64,000 nucleotides of DNA, from positions 20,090,298 through 20,154,297 of the forward strand of contig OW285189.1 of the NCBI GenBank assembly GCA_935421135.1. The letters run 5' to 3'. The stretch is from Bugulina stolonifera (taxonomy: Eukaryota; Bryozoa; Gymnolaemata; Cheilostomatida; Bugulidae). A model generated the notes under the pieces. The model was given only the letters and a program-made list of their open reading frames with translations. It was not told where the DNA came from and made no database searches. Positions 1-14,400 of the stretch are shown here, piece by piece. The translations under genes and the position numbers were made by a program. The first letter of the stretch is position 1. Each line of letters begins with the position of its first letter.

Positions 1-2
1 AT

Positions 3-374
3 GCATTTATCATAGGTTCCATGAATAGCAAAACCTACTTCATCTTTCTCTAACTTAGTCAGCTCTAAATCTGGTACGTCTATTGAGTGACCTTGATTAG
101 CCCTTATTAGCACTTCTCCATTTTCTTCACATATATCAAATCTTTGTTTTTCATTGGATGACACAACTTGTCTAATATCATCTAACGCGTAGCCTTTAAA
201 TCGAGAATGTTGTAAAAGATGTTTCACGTTTACAAAACCTGCTGTTGAAATTTCAAATCCTTCTTTAACTGCGCCATGACGTAGAATATAGGATAATAGT
301 TTTGATAGTTTCACATTTGAAGTTGTACCATCTTTCTTTGATCTTCTACCAGTAGCTATTTCTTTGCTGGCCAT
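3..374 (-). CDS. TRPT1: tRNA 2'-phosphotransferase (Tpt1/KptA family), N-terminal part, cut by window edge
   Basis: Reading leftwards from an ATG at 374 there are 124 open codons up to the window edge, so only the N-terminal part is present. The family removes the splice-junction 2'-phosphate from ligated tRNA, transferring it to NAD+. Seen in the sequence: the start MASKEIATG, then the core family strings KLSKLLSYILRHGA (with the Arg-His pair of the active site), a VVSSNEKQRF segment, and IRANQGHSI, which holds a further conserved arginine. The last visible block, FAIHGTYDKC, matches the HGT region of the family. The C-terminal half lies outside the window. No intron is visible in this part. 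Function is inferred from motifs, and the match is strong. Confidence 0.93.
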   Translation of the reverse strand, partial: MASKEIATGRRSKKDGTTSNVKLSKLLSYILRHGAVKEGFEISTAGFVNVKHLLQHSRFKGYALDDIRQVVSSNEKQRFDICEENGEVLIRANQGHSIDVPDLELTKLEKDEVGFAIHGTYDKC

Positions 375-2421
375 CTTCTACAAAATGAAGCAACAAAAAT
401 GTTAATATTAATTGACACAAACTTGGAACTGCGACTCAACACATATACCTGCCTGCCTATTGAATAGATAACTAAAAAGGTGATGGCTTGCAGCTAGATT
501 TCACTCTCGTTTTCCGAATATAAGTATACACGTAATATCCACTAAATAGTAAACATAATATTTATGTGTAGAAGAAAGATAACAAAATGTATGTATAGAA
601 TGAGGACTCTCACTCGAATTTGTAATTTTAATTTCAATTCTAAATCTTAATCAATATAACTAAATAGAATAGATACGATACTTTCTATGCTGCGATTAAT
701 TGATAATTTATATACTTAATACTTATCTGTATCATAATAATATAGTAACTATACTTTACTTACTCTTGTCAGTTTCAGTTTGAACAGGTGCTATGAAATG
801 GAAACAGCTTTGTTAACCAATGTGTGACAGTTGGCCGAATTATTTCTTACCGGAGTTTATGAATGACTTTTCGTTTTAACACTGGGTTTCTTTTAGTGGT
901 GCAATCCTTTTTGTTTACTTTTTGCCTGGGCTCGGCTTTTCGTACCAACCTAAAATTTCCAATACAAATCTTTTTCCGTTGCCAGTGTTCTGAGAAACAA
1001 CATCATGAGGTTGCAAATACGCTAATCGAGGCCCCCGTATCCCATTCTTGTTGCTCATGAGAAATTAGGTTAAATAGCTGACCTTTGACACTTTTGAAAT
1101 AAGCCAATGATGTTGAGAATAACAGGTCAAGGTGTTGTCAAAACATAAAAATTTCAAAGCCAAAGTGGTACCACCTTCCTTTGCAGTGAGTGCAAAATGA
1201 TATGATACATGTATCAATTTGAGTGAGTGTACATGTACATTAATTTTGTTACCTCAAGGAATTTAGAACACTCTTAAAGCACCATTATCTTATGGTGTAG
1301 AAATGCTGTGGAATAGTTACATACTGATACTTCTTCTTTTGAGTTCACCAGTATCAGTATGAATAGGAGTGTCAGTGTGTATCTGTATGAAGACATTGAT
1401 ATTTATTATATAATATTTAATGTTATTATTATATTAAAAAAAATATAATATTTATTAAAATTAAATGTAGAAAAGGATGAACATTTAATAAATAATGATG
1501 TTGAATATAAATAAACTAAAATATAATTTAAATTTAATATTTTATATTAATATAAATAATAATATAAATATAATACTTATTGTTATTAATTATAATTATT
1601 ATTATATTTTATAATAATATGTATTATATTATATTATTAATAATATTATTATTATATAATATAGTTTTAATATTATATTGATATTTATTCATTTTATTCA
1701 CACTCACTGGGAGTAACTAAGCTAAACTAAAGCACCATGACTATACACTATTGACAGTCATTGATATTACTATATTATTTTATTAGTATTTTTTATAATA
1801 TTAAATATAGTATAATAATAATTAATATACGAGCAAATATTGATTTAATTTAATTAATTACTTTATTACCAAATATTAATATAAGCTTAATATTATATCA
1901 ATATGAATATTATGTATGGTGTTGTTACTGCATGACTTTTATAATTACTATAATAATTTGATCTATTATGTAATACTGTTAATTATCTTATCATCATCAC
2001 AGCCTTCCCACTTTCCTCAATGTAAATCTCCAGTATGTACTAGTTACTAGAACTCTTTTTTCAACGTTTTCAAACACCATTATATTTATCTAGGGCTAAT
2101 AACTTATGCTGGTCAATTCAGGGAGGAAGAGGCAGTGATTCAGTATCCGCTCAACCTACATCGTGACGCTCATAAGTACAGAGTCCCTGGTGCTGAGCTC
2201 CTGATCTTGGGTAACATCTAAGCTGCTCTTGTAAATGGTAGTTAGGCCTACTTGCATATTGTCAAGTAGACTTGTTTTTCTATCAAAATTTATGAAATAG
2301 TTTCACCATGTGACTATAGCAGTAGAATGATTATTACTAATAGACGTATTTGGATACTTTTCTCTCCCAAATGTTTGATGTTTTGTACAATGCTTATTTT
2401 GTATACTATTTGCTAAGGTGG
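375..2421. other. Intergenic region between two divergent genes
   Basis: The stretch separates the minus-strand TRPT1 start at 374 from the inferred plus-strand SLC26A11-like start at 2422, so it must hold both promoters. No convincing coding exon is visible. The 65-codon frame at 863-1060 has no recognisable features. The middle is extremely AT-rich (see 1395-1900). Confidence 0.6.
1395..1900. repeat. AT-only low-complexity tract
   Basis: About 500 bp of almost pure A and T, with many short palindromic TAATATTA-type words. It may form cruciforms or be a degenerate microsatellite. A similar but shorter tract lies at 32690-32870. Confidence 0.8.
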
Positions 2422-5400
2422 ATGATGGCACAAGATGTAGAGCCGTGCAATCCATCCCACAATACTGAACAACCTCTGTGTGCTAACATTGGAATGGAAA
2501 ATATGGAGAGAGATAAACCAGCAGAGGCAGCAGAAGTAGAGGAAAGATGTTACTCTTGTTGTACATGCTGCAGTGTTGCAGGTAAATATTTGTTCAGGCG
2601 TCAGCATTTTATCTGCACCAGTTGAGTTGTTATTTTAGTTATTTCCTGTCCATTTAGACTCCTTACTCTTCTTTTCCCTTTTACTGTTGCAACACTTTTA
2701 GGAGAAGGTTTTCAAATATTTCTACTAATTTTTTTCGGGAATAAAATCTCTTAATATTGGAGTAAATATGTAATGCAACACATGAAAGTGTGTTTGTAAA
2801 CAATGTCCATGTGTTGTATTATATTGTTGTAGTTTAATATATCTGTTCTATGTTGTCATATAGTGTGTTCCAACTCTCACAAGGTAAGTGTGTTATGGTG
2901 TCTGACTAAATACCCCCTCAATACTCCACTCTATCAGTGCCTATGATACCTGGCTATCCCCTGCTTTCCAATTGGTGCATGTATATGTATTCAGTCTGTG
3001 TGATTTCTTCTTAGTTTTCATTGATATATAGAATTTTTGAAAACTTTCATTTGATCATCAGCGAATCCAAATCGGAATTGAGATTTACAAATAAATTCAT
3101 ATGATGGTTTGATATATGGATCATGTACACGTAGTTCACCTCATCCAAACCCTTGAATTGGTAGAATTCTATTGGGTTATTGGTTACCATGTAGTAGTTC
3201 TTCACTGTTACACTATACTGCATCACCTTCCTAATCTTAAGTATGCATGGTTACTACATTATCATGGTAATATTCCTTCTTTAGACTTGCTGCTAGTTAT
3301 TGGTGTCATTCCTCTATTCTCCTATTGTACTAAATTAAAAACTATCAAGTTTTATTCTAATGTTGCAGAATGTAATATAGTAAAACATTTACTCTGTATA
3401 GGTTTCAAGGCCTCTCAAACCTCACTAGGTAGCCCTATTAATAGGTCAGCTGTACCTGTAACTTAGCTGGAATAGCTCTTAGGGACTGGCACTCATGCCA
3501 AGTCTGAACATACATTTAGCTACTGTGGTAATAGGGTAGTCATAAATGTCCATACAGGCTAGCAATCCTCTCATTATAGTGGTTTGAATTATTGTAACAT
3601 GTATTATTGTGTATTAATTTATAGAAACATGTATATATGTATCATCTACATGTTGTATTGTTTGCATTGGCTAATTAACTTCTATAGTTTAGATCTACTC
3701 TTGCCTTGGCCTTCCCGTCTCTCACCTTCCATCTCTCAGAACTGTGACTACATCCATTTATTAGTAGAGGAATCCTTATAGCAATTCTATAGTACAGTTA
3801 TATTAAAACTATAGCTAATATGATTCCTTGGTGATGGGTTACTAACAATCCTATACTGCAAATGTAGGGACTTTTAATTTAGGAATTATTTTGAAGTTGT
3901 CCTCCCCAATTAAGAGAAGACAACTCTTACTTCTAATCTATAACCTTGGGTTTTCCTGTTAATTCCATGTATACATTTATGTACATGTTATAATAATTTA
4001 ATTTATTAGATGATGGAAATGTGATTGTGTTCCTTTTCTTCTCATGATCTATATGTGCCTGAGTACCTGAGTTTACTTGCTAAGAACTTCTTGTTTGAGT
4101 TTTATTAAATTGATTGGAGTTCTTTGAATTATGTTTCTGATGAATCAGTGCATGGTGGAATTTGGTAAATTATGGCAAGTTATTTGTCAATATCATATAC
4201 TAATCCACTTATCTGTTACCAAATAGGCTTAGTTATGCTCGCTTTGATTATTCTATGGTGTAATGGAAGGGAAATTTGTGTTATTCGTGATCCTGTATTG
4301 CGTTGCACGTACAGATTGCATGTTTGTTGAATTTTGCTGATTAAATTTGATAGAAAACGATGAAACTACTTTAGATGGCTCCTGAGGATAGCTATCTTAT
4401 CACTGTTATTGAATAAGCCACAAACTTTGTTGTATATCTTCGTATTACTCAAAATAGTTGGGACATGTCATACGCCACCCCTTGTTGATTTCAATTCCTT
4501 ATCTGGTGTGCTAAGAGATAAACTAAGGGTTTATGTAAGAGTTGATGAATATCTTCTTGCAGTTGGCAAGTGTTCCTCGGAGTTTGAAGATATGGCTTCC
4601 AGTTTTAAAGACAGCTCTATTGCTAGGTACGGAAGAGAATTTTTCACAAAGAAAAATGCCCGAAGGAAATTTCCAATAGTCAACTGGATAACTCAATATA
4701 GGTGAATAAGACATTATTATATAAATATATTGTTATTACATTTTATGCTCTATTTATCACTAAACGTCATTTTATGGATAACTAAATTTGTATAAAATTA
4801 ATAGGAAACCGAAATATTGTGTTTATATTTAGATATCAATTCAGTAAATTTGTCTCTTTATTTAATATACGTGTGCGTAGGCTACTAAATGGTAGTTTTT
4901 TTATTAATAGTATAATCTAATAAAACCTGTCTCGTCGCTTCATTTGTTATACTATGTCTGTTATTTATAATGTATCCTATATACTGTTAGTAGATGCATG
5001 CATGACATAATATTATAATACTATACAATGTAGATGAGGATCTATTTTAATAATGATTTTTAGATTAAAGCATTTTATTGGAGATCTAGTCGCTGGTCTT
5101 ACTGTTGGCTTGACTGTCATACCTCAAGGTTTAGCCTATGCTCTAGTCGCTGAGTTACCTCCCCAGGTAAGTTCTTAGTCTAAATACTGGTGTATACCCA
5201 AATTTAGAAAAAGCCTACATAGTTATAATCTTGTGCAAACCAACGAAACAACCTGTGTACCTTTTCTAATATTTGATGTTGTACTGAAATAAATGTGATA
5301 TAACTATTTTTTGTTCAATGTACTTGTGAATGTCTTGTTTTTCTTCCAGTATGGTCTGTATTCTGCATTCATGGGCGTTTTTGTGTATACGTTCTTGGGT

Positions 5401-8400
5401 ACGTCTAAAGACATCACCATGGGACCGACGGCTATCATGTCGTTGTTAGTCGCTGAATTTGCTTCTGAACGTTCCCCTGTCCACCATGATCCAACCTTTG
5501 CTATACTACTTACATTCTGTACTGGCCTTATACAGCTCGGCATGGGGCTGCTCAATATGGGTGAGTTGATACACATTACTTGTCATATCCTAACTGCTAG
5601 TCAAGTTTTTTTCATTTGTATGTTCTAATGGCTTGCGTAATATACAGTTGTACTGTTATATACATGTAGTTTAGCTTTTCCCTGTCCATCACAAGTGGCA
5701 ATGTTTGGGGATTGAATGGTGAATAATACTAGTTGCATGTAATGCCAACATTGTAATTGTTCAACACTATCATTCAAGAGCCTAAATGCACGTGTAGCTG
5801 TGTCTATACACTGCAGTCTCAAAATTCAATCTAATTATAATGTACCAAATGAATTTTTTCATGCACTCAATTACCATTGGATACCACCAATGACCTAGAT
5901 GTGGTATAGGGATTCGGGCGCTGCCACTGTGTTGTTATTATAATGCAACTTGTAGCTGAGAATTTTAGCACCGAGTTTAATAAAGTTGACACTGATTGGT
6001 CACACCCAGGGCTACTGTATACTAAGTACCGACCACCTTGACTCTTATCTTATCAAACATCTTAGCTTTACTCTTAGATTCCTAACATTCTTAGGCTGCT
6101 TAGCTACGTAATGTTATCTAATATGCCAATCCTCTGATAAGCCCTGATTTTGTAGTGGTGGCACCCATACTGTTCATTGCGGGTGGGTACTGTAATCCAA
6201 CACACTGAATGTTAAAGTATTATTTTAGACCATCTAAGCGCCGTAAGCAAATACACCAAATTCATATCTGATGACCTTCTTACTCTGCAGGCATTTAGAT
6301 TAACCTTATCGGAGGGCGTCATGTGGATAAGAATTTTCGGCAATTTCCATCGTACATTCATATTTGTAAAATTTGCTTTCCAAATGGTGACTGGTAACTT
6401 GCATTCTCAATAAGAATTAAATGTAGTTGGACATTGTATGATTAACGGGATAGTCTAGTGTTCCAGATTTATTTGATTATCTTGCCTGTGTATTTGTACT
6501 GTATATAATGGAGTTATTTTCTCTTGGTTGGTTAGTTAAAGAATTCTTGTTTTGGTAACCTGCGTTGAATAATCATGGGCTGGACCATCTCTAATGGTTG
6601 TAACGTAATTTAATAGTATGTGTTTGTTGGCATCTCATGGATTTATACTTTAGTGACTAACGTATGTGTAACCCGCGATTGTCTCCCTCTATTAGTTTTA
6701 AGTTTTTCATTAAATTAGCCATTGTTTTCATCCAAGATAACTGAGGACGGGTTGTCAATGGCGACCAGTGGATGTGTTGACCATCATTGTAGCCAAGGTC
6801 AAGGTAATACACCATGCAGCTTTAGTGTTCTCTATATATCTTGTATTTGCAGGGTTCATCGTGCAGTTTATATCATTTCCTGTCATCAGTGGTTTCACGT
6901 CTGCTGCTGCTGTGCTCATTGCCTTTGGCCAAGTTAGAGTAAGTAGTATACATAGTTCATTAACTGTCATATACCAGACCTATTGCAGGATATTCACTGC
7001 GATCCTCATATGAACTCTCTCATGTAGGCGTTGTCGTAATGGATTTGGGTTTCCATCAAGACGTATCAAATAGAATTACTGTATTATTTACATTAACTTT
7101 CTTAGGCTGTTTATATTTCAAACGACGTTTTCTGTGCAATTGCAATCAGATTATGATATAAATAAACATTGGTAATTGTTTACTTCAATCCTTTCATTGA
7201 TTTAGTATAATATTTGCCTTGCAATAATCCATAGCCATTCTCTTTAATAGAAATGGCTCGGTTTGAAAAATGTGTCAAGGTCATTCATTCCACAGTTTAG
7301 GCAAACTTTCTCTAAGCTCGGTGAGACAAAGTAAGTCAATTATGTTGTATATCTGTGACATCATAGGTGTATAGTGTATACTGTATACGAGTGGTCTAGT
7401 GCTAGTCACTCTGGTCTTGCAGCAATGACACAAGTTATCTGCAAGGACGTGGGTCCCGCCAATGACCTGGCGGTTTTCGCCCCGAAGAAGGTTTTCCCTC
7501 TGTGCCATATCGAACTATAATAATATCCAGCTCTAGGAGGCGTGGTGGCCCCTCGACTAGCTCTGCTATTGGGCAGCCACGTTAAAGAATTGTGTTTGGC
7601 GCCACGGATATTATTATTATTATATCTGTGACATTATACGTATACTGGACACAGCATATCTAGGACATTATAATATATATACCGTGTGCAGAACTAACTA
7701 CTTTTATACATGTAATATTGTGATGTGAATTTGGAATTACAGAAGCAAGTATATTATTATTTGGGATATTTACATATAGGCCTACATGTGTGTGCACAAA
7801 ATCATAATCTACAGATTAATTTTTCCCTATCTTTGTCATCTTTCGTATGCGCTATACTTTATATAAAAGGTTGTATGTAACTCAGAGGTAGCCTTAGCAT
7901 TCTTATATTTGTAGTCTGTGGGATATGGGTATGGGTCTGGTATGTCTCGTCGTTCTCGTACTGATGAAGAAACTCAAAGAGTACGCAGATGCTAGAATGA
8001 AGGGATCTCGTGGAGGAAAAAAAGCATTGCTCAAGATAATATGGATCCTGTGTACTGGTAATAGATTTATCTTCTCTCTACCAATAAGAGTATTGGAATA
8101 CTGCAATGTTACATACCATCTCTTATCTATCCAGATCTGAAGCAATAATTTTGTAATTTGTGCAACAAGTGAGGGAAAGATGGATTGCTATGATAAGTTC
8201 CTGTTTGTATCCAATTAGGATTTGTCTGCACTTATGGTCTCTGAGAGACCCGATATATATCTTTTACTTTGGCTTGTAAACAAGTTATTTATGTTTGACT
8301 CATTGACTACCTAATTTAGTCTTAGTTACAGCATACCAATGAGTCAAAGGATGGGGACGTTGTGTACACTAACCCTCTTTCACTCCCTAAATAGTCTTGT

Positions 8401-11400
8401 GAAGTCTGTTAGTTTATTTCCAAAACATTTATTCGTGTTTTAGTCAAGTCAATATAAAACATTTGTGCGGTACTAACACTGATCTTTACTAATGTGCATT
8501 ATTGTATGATTAGATAAAATGGTTGAAACTTTTTATGTCAAAAAGTATCATAATATATAAAAATGGCCATCCCCAACATTTTTTGATGCATTATAATATG
8601 TGCTCAAATTTGTACATAAACTCTACTCTAATACATGTGGTTGTCTACCCATATAGTGTCATCACTAGTAGTTGTCTCCCCATGTAGAGTGTCATTACTA
8701 GTAGTTTTCTACCCATGTAGAGTGTCGTTACTAGTAGTTGTCTACTCATTCCACATTATATTTTAGCCCGTAATGCAGTAGTTGTCGTGTTGACTGCTGG
8801 CATAGCTTCAATACTCCATGATGTGTATGGTATAAGGGATGGATTTAGTCTAACTGGTGAAATTGAGGCTGGCATGCCTATACCTGCTGTACCTAAATTC
8901 TCTCTCGAGTATTTTGATAAGTCAAGTAATTCAACAGTCACTATGGGTGCTGCGGAAATATCTGCGGTCTGTATATACTTATCGTTTTATAATGTTTCTA
9001 TATTATATGTTCACATTGCATATACGATGTATGTACATGTATATTATTGGCTATAGTTTTATGCACATGGTGTAGTATATTATCTTAGTTCCCTCAGGTC
9101 AAATGAATGCTTATTAAATGCTTATACAGTACTTCTAATGCATGCACATTCCATAAAGTCTGATATACTACATGTACATGTATGTTGATAGTTGTATAGA
9201 TATAAACATACTCAGTTGACCTACATGTATGATTTTTCTCGTATATAATATATACTTACTTTTGTATGCTAGAGCCATGCAGTCCTGGTGCTAGATAAGA
9301 TGCTTTCATATCTACATGTTTACCTAGAATTTCCACTTCCACTTATATTATTCTATCCTGGTGTTTACAGACAATAGCAGAAGGATTCATTGTGATAACC
9401 CTTATTGGTATGTTGGAGAGTATAGCTATTGCCAAGGCATTTGGTAAGTGCAGACAATTCCTATTATCAGGAATACTTCAGTAGCTACAAGTGCATACGT
9501 TTATGTCAATATAATGTTCTCATTTTAGGGCGTGTAAATATTTTGTTACAAACTGTGCCAACAGGTAAGCCTGTTGCATCGTTAGACTAAATACCTGGTA
9601 TGTGGAAAACTATTTGAAAATTTTTGACTCTCATTAAGTGGACAAAAAAAATCAGGTTTGCTCTGGTATTGGATGGACACATCTCCTCAGTAAACAATAG
9701 AAACTTATAATTTTTTATCTTTAAGATCTCAAGTTACATTGCAATCGCTTTCACACTTGAGATTTTTTGCTTCTCCATCAATGATCAAATTACAAGGAAT
9801 ATGGATTCCCTGTGATAGGTTAATAACCTGAAAGATGAATTGAACCTAAACAATTATACACGTAATAAATATGTTGACAACACTAGGACTGGGATTATTC
9901 AATTCCCATATTAATGTCCAGATGGCTGTTTATGACCCATTTCCTTATATGACAGCGAAATTTTATTTTCCATTTCATTTTACTTCTAAAAATAGCGCTG
10001 TGTTGGGTTGCGATATTTTATGGAAAGTAAAATGATTTCTATTTGGTGAATTTATTTTGAATTTTTTTACTTTTGCCGTTATTTAGAAGTTGTCTGCTCT
10101 CATATATGTGCACTGCCATTATATTATACTTGATATGACTGTAGCAAGACGTAACGAATACAAGATAGACGCTAGCCAGGAACTGATTGCTATGGGCGTG
10201 GCCAACACCGTCAGCTCTTTTTTCCACTCCTATCCAGTCACAGGAAGTTTCTCCAGGTGAGATATTCCCTTGAGTTACGCATGACAGAAGTATGTTCGTC
10301 TGTTTATGGTTGTGAATAACTATTGTGTATTAGTAACACAAATGCACTCTTAACTTTAGCTTTATTTGGTTATTTTTATCCTTTTTTTCCCTTATGTACT
10401 TTGTGGCCGTACGTCTAATGGAGTAATTATTGTACCTAATTGTGAGTTAATATATGATAAAAGAGTTTTGTGATTTGAATAAGGGCGCACACTACAATAC
10501 GATGGATCTCCAAACGTATATACAACACGTACGATTACATATCATTACCTTTTGGTAGTATTCTATGACACTATTTTTAGTTCGAGTAACTAAGCCAATG
10601 CTTTATTGGTAGGTTGCACCATATTGTGTAAACACCTACGCGCTTCTCCGTTTAGATCCTCGGCTCCCAGCGGGCTAGTTGCAGCTTAGGTTTAGTTACA
10701 CAAGGCTGACCATCTAGGGATTTGTCATACCCACTCCATATGAGTACTATTAATTTGTAGGTGGTAGATGAGTGACGTTTTTGTGAAATCGGAAGTATCA
10801 AGTAATATTTCTTGGATTTGTCTTGTTTAAATAGTATTATTCAGAGTTAAACTGCTTTTTCTTGAAATTTTACTCAATTGTATGCAAAGTTTGCATGATC
10901 TTGTTTGCCCGCCATTTCTAATTGACGTGTGTCAGCTCTCAGAATTGGGAATTGGATTAAAATATGTGATTGCTACACACATACTATATCTACAGGATGT
11001 GTGTACGTGCATCTAACAATTCCTGGTTGACAGAATATTCATGATCTGAAGTTCATATCATTAAAGTTACATTATAAAAGCTGCAGATTCTAGTGTAACA
11101 GCCTACTTGATTGCACTGTCGTCTATCTTCTACTATTTTGTTGGGCAAATGAAAGGGCTGCAAAAAACCCTCACCCATTTATCAGTAGGAGTTGGATGTG
11201 TAATTTATCATGAATTTTGACTGGAATTTATAATTTTGTAATTCCCAACTTTTCAGTACTATTTTCATTATGATTTCAATAGGGACGGCCTTCGGCAGAT
11301 AACTTTTTATTTATATTTTAACAGTGATCAGCTGAATTACTTTGAAAGTAACCTAAATTTGTTTTGGAATTTTTATAACCAATGGTAACGTGAAAACATG

Positions 11401-14400
11401 ATCCATTGCCATACCCCATTAGAAAAATTTTCAATATTGGACTACTCATTTGACCAAAATTTAGAAGTCGAAGAATCCAGATACTTGGAGTATTCGAACG
11501 GGCAGTTATAGTAATTACGCATTATATCTATAAATATGGTTTTTCTCTCTATCTCAGAACTGCTATCAACTCTCAGTCAGGAGTACGGACTCCAGCTGGT
11601 GGTATCTGGACAGGTGCTCTGGTTGTAGTAGCCATCATTATACTCACACCTTACTTCTTCTACATACCACAAGCTGCACTGGCTGCCGTTATTATAGCAG
11701 CTGTAGTACAGATGGTCGAGTACGAGATTCTTCTCACCCTCTGGAGAGTTAAAAGTAAGTGTAAATATGTTTAGCCTCAGTTCCAGGCCTTCCAAAAAAA
11801 TGCGTGGGTGTGTTGATGGTCGTCTATTGAGCACCGCCATTCCCGCTATATGTTCTGGGAAAGCTTTTACCTCCAGCTCTACATGCACTATTTATTGTAC
11901 CGTTGCCTGCTATACTGTACTATGCTGTACTGTTTTAAGTCTGCTATACTGTACCATACTGGACTATAGGTCTGCTGTACTGTTCATGTTTGAAAAATTT
12001 AGGATAATTAATATAATTTCATGTAAACTATGTGCAAAGAAATTAGTGAATTTTAAGACTTGTAAAAAATTGTTGGCGTTGCAATAGAGAGAGTGAGAAT
12101 AAAATGTTTAGGTCATCGCCCTTTACAAAAGTGAGTAGCTAGTGGGAAGCGGTTGTTTCCGAGGTATTTAGTACCAGGTTGCATCACATTTACCAATGAC
12201 TACCATCGTAACCCCACCCAACATACATGTAGGTAGGGAACTGACTCACTTTAATTTCATCATGTGATTAACTGAAATCACAATTGTCTTTGTTTTTCTT
12301 CATCAAGTTTTTATTGTTGATTCACCTTTATCATTTTATAATTCATTAATCTAACAAATTATACATTCAGGCATACATGCATTACTGATAAATATTATTT
12401 ATTACTATCATTGTAGCTATAGGACAACATGCTGCGTTATATGTTACTATCCAGTAGTGTTGTAAGAGTAACTAATGTTTCCTTCTGGGAATTGGTGCAA
12501 CTATGACTATAATAATATATACGATGTAATGCAGTGTGTTGACAGACTTGCCCCGGGCAGAATTCACACCTACAATAAACAGAATGAGACTTCCTGGTAA
12601 CCATCACTCAGACCAAAACATAGACGTAGATACAATGTATGTGTAGTGTAGATGTCACAGAGTACAGTTACATCTATAATGTATAACAACTGATGGGAAT
12701 TCATAATATATACAGTATACAATAATGTATTTACAAGTGAGTGTATATGTATCAATCATGTGCAATACTATTTACAATGTACGCCAAGTGGGTGTACCAT
12801 TATCAGTCACACAATTATTCTGATGTATTATTTATAAATATGCATAATATTCAAAAAGTTAAATTTAATCTTGTTACAGTAACAGTTAAACCATAAAATA
12901 TTTAATAACATAGTCGTCATTTTGGGTACAAGTAACAAAGTACAAAAATACATCATTTATATACGAGTAACAGGCCTACCTGTATTTCATCTTTACATCA
13001 AATCATTAACATTTTAATTAAATTGAAAATTAAATTTAGCTACATCTTGACCATATTGTTAAAATTGCAAAAAGAGTATAACCGTAGGTTCTTGTAGACT
13101 GGTCGGTTTTTGTTTACTCTCAATGAGCAATTTTACCAACTAAATTAATAGAGTTATAGGTGAAGTTTCATTAATTTTACAATCAATTATTTAGACATGG
13201 TTCTGAGACTGCAATCTCAATGGGGGTGGGAAGTTTAAATATTGATGTTTCAGATATTAACTTTATTCAGTATATTTCTATTTTATGACAAAACAAAAAA
13301 TATAAGTAAGCAAATTGGATTAATTTCCTCCACTGTACAATACATGTATATATCAACTCAGTGCTAGGTACGGATATTAAGGAAATGTGGTCTGTATTGA
13401 AATATAAAGAATTGACCAAGGGAAAATTTGTTAATTTCTTTGAGTAGATCAAAAGTTAATTTCAAGTGCAAATTCCAACAGTGTAAAATTAGATGTCCAT
13501 ATATAACTGGTTATTTACTTTGTTGTAAAGCAGTTTGATCGGACTCCCATCTGACAAATACTATCATTGGGGAGAAGGGTTGTTTACATGTTTCTGGTCT
13601 GGCACTGCAATCCTGTCATTCCTCAGTATTAGTCCACTCTGATAGTTCAGGTGTTCCTTCTGTGACCAGTAAGCTGCAATGTCTCCTTTGTAATTCTTCC
13701 CCTTTTTGGCCTTCCCAGCCATATCTCCTCTACAACCCTACGATACAGCTCATTCCTAAGGCAGTTTTCCCTTATCTCCTCTAGAATAAGGTCGTCATAG
13801 AACTCATCTGCCTCTGTCACTGCCAATACATGCATCTCAACCTTGTTTGCCCTTTTCTTGTTCCGTAGATTCTCCCGTCGTACCTCATCAGCCTCAACTT
13901 GAATGGTTAACATCTTAGCGGCAAATTAGCCGGGTCCGTTTCTATTTGAAATTTCTCTCATGCCTATGACTGTGGTCACTGATGACTCTTTTTTTATCGC
14001 TTCTCTGCCTCTGTGAGCTTCCTGGCTGCCACTCTCCCTTGCGTTTTCTTGCCGGCGCCTGGCATACCTCTTTATTGACTATCTCAAAACTGCTAACCTC
14101 GCAATATTTTTGTCATCTGCCTTTGGAAGACCTCTGGTGTGGCTGAGATTCCGAATGGAAGTTTATGGTACTGGTGTGATAAATTTGGTCAGTAGCCTGG
14201 TTAACTCTGCCAACTCTATTTGGCAGAATCCTGGGTTTGCATCCATTTTAGAAAAGACATTCTTTCTCTCTATCCTGGGTAGTGGCACATATTCTGGTGT
14301 AGCCATTGGCTTTAGGGGCTACCACTATACCCCACACCACTCTCTGGGTTCCTCCAATTTCTCATTCACTCCCAATCTTTCCATCCTTCTTGACTCGAGG

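Noticed and set aside
1395..1900. Replication origin or promoter in the AT tract
   Set aside because: AT-richness alone is no evidence; similar tracts occur elsewhere in the window.
3116..3466. 116-codon frame on the plus strand
   Set aside because: Biased to His/Leu/Tyr as expected from AT-rich DNA, no motif, lies in the first SLC26A11-like intron.
11577..12087. Frames on both strands around the exon at 11558-11754
   Set aside because: They overlap the SLC26A11-like exon or run into the intron; the transporter frame explains the conservation.
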